From: Arbacia lixula
Taxonomy: Eukaryota > Echinodermata > Echinoidea > Arbacioida > Arbaciidae
Assembly (NCBI GenBank): GCA_963669155.1
Contig: OZ022588.1
Location: 15,739,223 to 15,803,222 of the forward strand
DNA length: 64,000 nucleotides
Reading direction: 5' to 3'
Of the stretch, positions 59,561 to 64,000 are shown piece after piece. Position numbers and translations under genes: made by a program. Each line of letters opens with the position of its first letter. The stretch's first letter is position 1. The notes under the pieces were generated by a model. That model made no database searches. It had not been told where the DNA came from and saw nothing but the letters and a program-made list of their open reading frames with translations.

Positions 59561-60525
59561 TTAATGTGATTATGATTATTTGGCATGTCACGGCATATTA
59601 CAAATAATCAGTAAATTTGATTTACAGCCACATATTTACATCAATGTTATGATGACATTTAGATGTATAAATGAGAAGGGCGAATCAGAAAAATAATGAG
59701 AAATATACCAATACGTGACGTCATGAAAGATCATATACAACGTTCGCCTGTAATTTCAGCTGATACACGCAAATGTCATTTTTTATTTGCCTAACTAATC
59801 CCATTTTGGACTGATAAAACAGGTGGACTGCCGTTAATCAAGTTGCTTTGACCTTAATTAGATTTTAATGAATGAAAAGCTTGTTGCACTTCCATTTGCG
59901 AGAGGTGACATTTTATGTTCGTGTTTATATATTCATTATATAATTCATATTGACTTGAAATCTAAGAAATAAGTACATGTATATACATGTTTATTTCTTA
60001 TGTTATGAATGCAGTTGATGCATATGATCATAAGGGATTGTGAATGTGTGTGTGTGTCTGTGTGTGTTTACTGTGTGTGCATTTGTATTTATATACATCT
60101 ATCTCCATTTATCTGCATTCATCTGCATTCTCTCTCTTTATCTGCACTTTTATGTATCTATCTTTATTCATCCGTAATCATTTGCATTAATATGTGTTTA
60201 CCATTTGTATCTAAACGCAATAAGCCTAATTTTATGGGATGCTACATGAAACAAACTGAGACATTATTGATTTGACATCAATGGGTTTGTCTTCGGAATA
60301 GCTATGGTATATTGAGTTAATCCACATAATACGTGTAATTACAGCAAATAATAATATTTTATGATAAAAGTGAAAGCATCAAATAATTTTGTTTGCGTTA
60401 GTCTACTCTACGTTTAGTACGTTGTCTACATTGAATAACCGTACCTAGTCTCGTATTACGAATGAACAGATCGAATCTGTCAATGCACTGCACAATTTTC
60501 TCCACATACAGAGAGAAGATCATTC
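59561..60525. other. No recognisable gene; TG and ATCT simple sequence
   Basis: (TG)n at about 60040-60078 and degenerate (ATCT/GCATTC)n at about 60095-60190. The 88-codon frame over this is an artefact. Confidence 0.55.
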
Positions 60526-61010
60526 AGAATGTTCGAAATGCATTCACAACTTTCCCCCAGAGTACCCAATGACGTGTTATCACATTCACCTGTATTGCGT
60601 GATTTAGTTTCAATGGCCGGAACGCGCTCTGCATGTATTAGTTGTTGTTTCTCGGACAAACATCGAACAAACTTTGGGGCTACCAATAGTAACGTATTGT
60701 TTGAACGACACGAATAAAATGTGCATGCATAACGAAAAAAGACTATTGACAGGAAGGCGGAAGTTATCAGTCCACTACATCCGTTCGTACCCCGTCACAT
60801 GCCACACCAGTCTGGGCAGCCAAGCAAAACATGAGAACAACATGCCGTGAATTCAAGAGTTCTAGCCTAATAGACCGGTTTACTAACATATTCAAATTTT
60901 ATGCATACCAGTTTAACAAAGGGTTGTCCATGACAACCGGGAAGTTCGCCGAGGTTTGCCCGACATAGCAACAACTAATGTATGCAAGGTGGATTGTAAA
61001 ATTCTCTTAG
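60526..61010. mobile_element. Remnant of GGGTTACTAAATTAG-family core, two opposed pieces
   Basis: 60526-60720 resembles the core of the MITE at 53601-54142 (AAATGCATTCACAACTTTCC, TATCACATTCACCTGTATTG, TTAGTTGTTG, GTAACGTATTGTTTGAACG). A second, inverted piece at about 60890-60985 contains AGCAACAACTAATGTATGCA and CGGGCAAACCTCGGCG on the reverse strand. The terminal arms are lost. Strongly diverged. Confidence 0.6.
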
Positions 61011-61186
61011 CATTGTATAGAAAGAGAATTGTTATCTAATTTGAAGGGGAATGTTGATTTGCATATGGTTACGCAACACGTTTTTGTTGCTACGTTGGGT
61101 GGAAGGGAGGTTTCGGTTTAGTTTTCATTCGCGGTCCCCACACCAGACAGACCAGTAACATATTTTACGCTCACAACTACATATAC

Positions 61187-61452
61187 CAGGTAAGTGTTAT
61201 AGGAAGGTGAAAAAACTCGAGCATAATACATTCAAAAATCTGTATGGTTTCTAAAGCGTGCTCATGAATGTCAAAAGAATTCCATAATCATGACAATGCT
61301 TTGATGTTCCATGTGCCGAGCCGACATTTAGCTGATGTCAACTTGAAAAGAAATTTCTTTAATTTCCCATTTGTCTGTAGACGTTTTGTTTTTGACAAAT
61401 TCGTTGTTCAAAGAAAGAAAGTTGCTTCCTATCCTTCCAAAACACATCCCTG
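61187..61452 (-). mobile_element. CAGGGAT-ended transposon, internally deleted copy (266 bp)
   Basis: The left end CAGGTAAGTGTTATAGGAAG and right end CCTTCCAAAACACATCCCTG match the two ends of unit 2. The 7-bp duplication CATATAC is perfect on both sides (61180-61186 and 61453-61459). About 460 bp of the interior is missing. This third independent perfect 7-bp duplication fixes the duplication length of the family. Confidence 0.9.
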
Positions 61453-61459
61453 CATATAC

Positions 61460-62339
61460 TCAGGCCTATATGGATACCAAAGTCCAAGCCTAACCCAAGA
61501 GCAGCACTGGTGAATCAAGATTTTGTTGCTGCAGTCCTAGATTCTATTTCCAAAAAACTGAAACGACAGTTAAGTAAGCGTACCACCAGCGCACCGTCGT
61601 CCAAATCTTCGATGTTGGCTACCAAACATGTTGGTCATGCGGACAAATCGGACTTATTCACTTCAGTTCAAATGTTTTCCAGAGAAGTGGAGCCGGTGTG
61701 ACGACATATCTCGTACCAGCGTTATATCTGGTTCTCGGAACAATATATGCCAGCAGCTATCGTTCTCGTTATCACATATCGTTCCAGGAGGAACCAAATA
61801 TTTCGTGATTTACACGGCATATTTGGTTCATTGTTATATGTGGCTCCTTTCTGTTTTATTAGCCTAGTTCCCTAGACCATGTTTGCAAATTGCTCTCATC
61901 GCTCTGTAGACGCGATGATTTTGACGGGGGTAGGGTTCCACGCAACAAATAATTTGGGAAAATACAGATATATACAAAAATTAAGGTCATCTGACATGCT
62001 AATGCATGGTTTATTGTATGCAGCTATACGCAAATTAGTCTAGTTAGTTGCCTAGATCCCCTGTTGCACATTGCCTTATGGCCTTCCGTTTTATGGCTTT
62101 GGTTTGTTTGGGCCCTGCTGGCAGTTGCTGGAGATACCTCTTAATGACAGCTATCTCCTCTCCAAATGCCTACAAGCACCAAATTTGGCACACATGCATG
62201 AAATTATATTTCGAACAATACATGTATTACCTATAGAGGCGACTCAAAATATTTTCAGGGGCACCTGGGGGCAGCCTCTAAAGTGCCCCAGGGGCCCTAA
62301 TATATTAATGTTCATTCTTTACGAAAACGCGCCGCCGGA
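61460..62339. other. No recognisable gene
   Basis: A 63-codon frame at 61510-61701 is lysine/serine rich and unmatched. At 61705-61860 there are opposed GGTTCTCGGAACAATATATG and ATTTGGTTCATTGTTATATG phrases, a weak inverted repeat. 62040-62330 reads like the first, diverged part of the tandem block that follows (CACCTGGGGGCAGCC, GTGCCCCAGGGG). Confidence 0.45.
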
Positions 62340-62867
62340 CTTGAAAAAAAAAACCTTGATAGGAATCATCCTTAGGTAATAGGGACCTTATCAAATGTGT
62401 GGTCATACGTGGCAAGGGGGTGGGGGTAGCCACCAAGCGCCACTGGGGCATTATCTCATATTTTGGGACATTTTCTTAAGAATAAATAATTGGATTTTAA
62501 CCAAACTAGAAAGGAATCATCCTGAGGAAAAAGGGACCATTAGTTCTTAAACTTGTAGTGTACAAGCGGTTAGGGGCTGGAGAAGAGGGTAGCCCCCAAA
62601 ACACCCCAGGGGGAAACTCTCTCTTATTTTCTAAATACTTTTTCTCAAGAATAAATAACTGGAACCATCCTCAGGTATTAGGGACATTATGTTGTTAGCA
62701 TGGAGGACAGAAATGGCAAGGAGCTGGGAGTAGGTAGCCCCCCCCCCCCAAAAAAAAAAAAAAAAAAAAAAAAATGCCCCAATGCATGGGACAACTTCCT
62801 CTTATTTGTGACTTTTTCAGAAGAATAAATAACTGGATTTTAATCAAACTTGATAGGAATTCTCTTA
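62340..62867 (+). repeat. Tandem repeat, period about 150 bp
   Basis: The marker GGAATCATCCTNAGG occurs at 62362 and 62513, as GGAACCATCC at 62661, and as a decayed GGAATTCTC near 62856. Spacings are 151, 148 and about 195; the last is longer because of a C/A homopolymer expansion at 62738-62774. Each unit has AATAGGGAC, a GGGGTGGGGGTAGCC block, CCC-GGGG and AAGAATAAATAA-TGGATTTTAA. The LINE remnant begins where the array ends. Confidence 0.8.
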
Positions 62868-64000
62868 AGTGTATTCCCCTCCAAAATGAAAATCGCAAAA
62901 GTTGTAATTATATTCCAGAAAGACCTTACTTCAGATTGTAGCAAATATAGACCCACTTCTATCCTTCCATTATTTTCCAAGGTACTCGAGAGAGTTGTTT
63001 ACAATCGTATCTACGATTTCATGGTGTGTAATATCTCCTTTTTTCAACCAATACGGGCTTAGAACGAATTGCTCTCCGAATTTGCTTTAATCAATCTTCA
63101 TGATCTTTATGAAAAAAATCGTGAATTGTGTCCGAATAAGCATGCAATAGCTATTTTTATGGATTTATCAATTTGGCATTAGATACCCTGTCGCATACAA
63201 TACCATTAGCAAAATTGCGTTATTACGGGATTCGGGGCAAACCACTTCTTTGGTTTCAAGGCTATCTAGCTGACAGAAAATAATACACTGTGTATAACTC
63301 ACATATTTCTGATTTCATGTTTCTTACACCTGGTGTACCACAGGGTTCACTACTTGTTTCTTTATTGTTTCTAATATATATCAATGATATAATAAATTCC
63401 CCACATCCTTGTGACTACGTTCTTTTTGCAGTCGACACTGCTTTAGTTGCCTCTGAGGAAAGCATTTACATTTTGATCAACAAAGTGAATGTTCATTTAA
63501 CGCATGTTCACAATTAGCTTTTGTGCAATAGATTATCTCTGAACATTGTAAAACTCCATTTGTTGTTTTCAGACATAGGCAAGACCTTAATACTTGTTAT
63601 AATGATGATCCCTTATACATCAACAACATTATAATTAAGCAATGTTCTGTGGTTACATATCTTGGAGTGCTTGTAGATATGTATTTATGTTGGGATTTAC
63701 ATATAAATTTTGTTTTCGGAGAAATATCACGTACAATTGGTATCATGAATAATCTAAAACTCACTATTTCACGTAAATTCTTGTTAATGATGTACAATGC
63801 ATTCATAGTGCCTCACATCGCTAATTGCAATGCGTTATGGGGTTCGTTGTATCCTTCTAAATTAGTCAGACCTCATCGTTTATACAGAACAGAATCTTCC
63901 GTATTATGTGCCAGTTCTCATTACCTTGAATCTTCGTTACCCCTGTTCGCACGTTGCTTAATTGTTTTGATATAAATACGATGCAAATTGCCTGTTTAAT
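62868..64000 (+). pseudogene. CR1/L2-like LINE reverse transcriptase, decayed
   Basis: This 5'-truncated ORF2 is split over several frames. In order: KIAKVVIIFQKDLTSDCSKY then RPTSILPLFSKVLERVVYNR (62886-63010); FALINLHDLYEKN and FMDLS (63078-63171), where motif A keeps its first Asp but loses the KAFD that should follow; LRYYGIRGKPLLWFQGYLADRK (about 63214-63281); a TAA in frame; GVPQGS (63332-63349) and LLFLIYINDI (63362-63391). Motif C reads FAVD instead of FADD, a GTC at 63431-63433, so one catalytic aspartate is gone. The thumb follows: YLGVLVDMYLCWDLHINF, ISRTIGIMNNL and MMYNAFIVPHIANC (to about 63830). GVPQGS-LLFLIYINDI with YLGVLID-L-W--HI places it in the CR1/L2 group. The window edge may cut its 3' end. 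Confidence 0.9.

Overview
The window looks like repeat-rich, intron-poor nuclear DNA from a marine invertebrate, most likely a deuterostome such as a sea urchin or a relative. That placement is an inference. It rests on the AT-rich background, dense di- to tetranucleotide microsatellites, several hairpin-type MITE families, and LINE debris of the CR1/L2 group, one copy of which carries a 2A peptide motif known from echinoderm and cephalochordate LINEs. I recognise no host protein-coding gene, rRNA or functional tRNA. Nearly all long open frames are translations of microsatellites or of inverted repeats.

Layout. 0-8 kb: unique-looking DNA with a minus-strand LINE scrap (2.1 kb), a TTCCGAAGGTTCG minisatellite (4.3 kb), a MITE half (4.7 kb) and a degenerate AT-rich tandem block (7.1-7.5 kb). 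8-16.5 kb: a Tc1-like non-autonomous element with a TTAA-type hairpin MITE nested in it, a 492-bp hairpin MITE, a 600-bp fold-back element, GA-rich tandem sequence running into a 200-N gap, a LINE C-terminus, a mariner-type MITE and a tRNA-like SINE remnant. 16.5-35 kb: mostly featureless, with a five-unit satellite (20.4-21.1 kb), a second TTAA hairpin MITE, CT/GA, GAT and TCC microsatellites and LINE tails. 35-47 kb: sparse, with microsatellites, one CpG-rich segment that could be a promoter or first exon, and a fold-back MITE.

47-64 kb is the most informative part. Two nearly identical 725-bp transposon copies lie head to head 26 bp apart (47459-48934), making a long inverted repeat. Each copy has its own 7-bp target duplication. 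Two further relatives (51966-52659 and 61187-61452) help define the family: CAGGGAT termini and 7-bp duplications. Between them lie two copies of a 540-bp fold-back MITE, one holding a nested MITE; an internally deleted LINE whose N-terminus has a DIEPNPGP 2A motif; and a Harbinger-type MITE with TTA duplications and five AATCATGATT palindromes. The window ends in a degraded CR1/L2-like reverse transcriptase.

Nothing here forms a working pathway. The biology is transposon biology: non-autonomous DNA elements mobilised by transposases not encoded here, and decayed LINEs.
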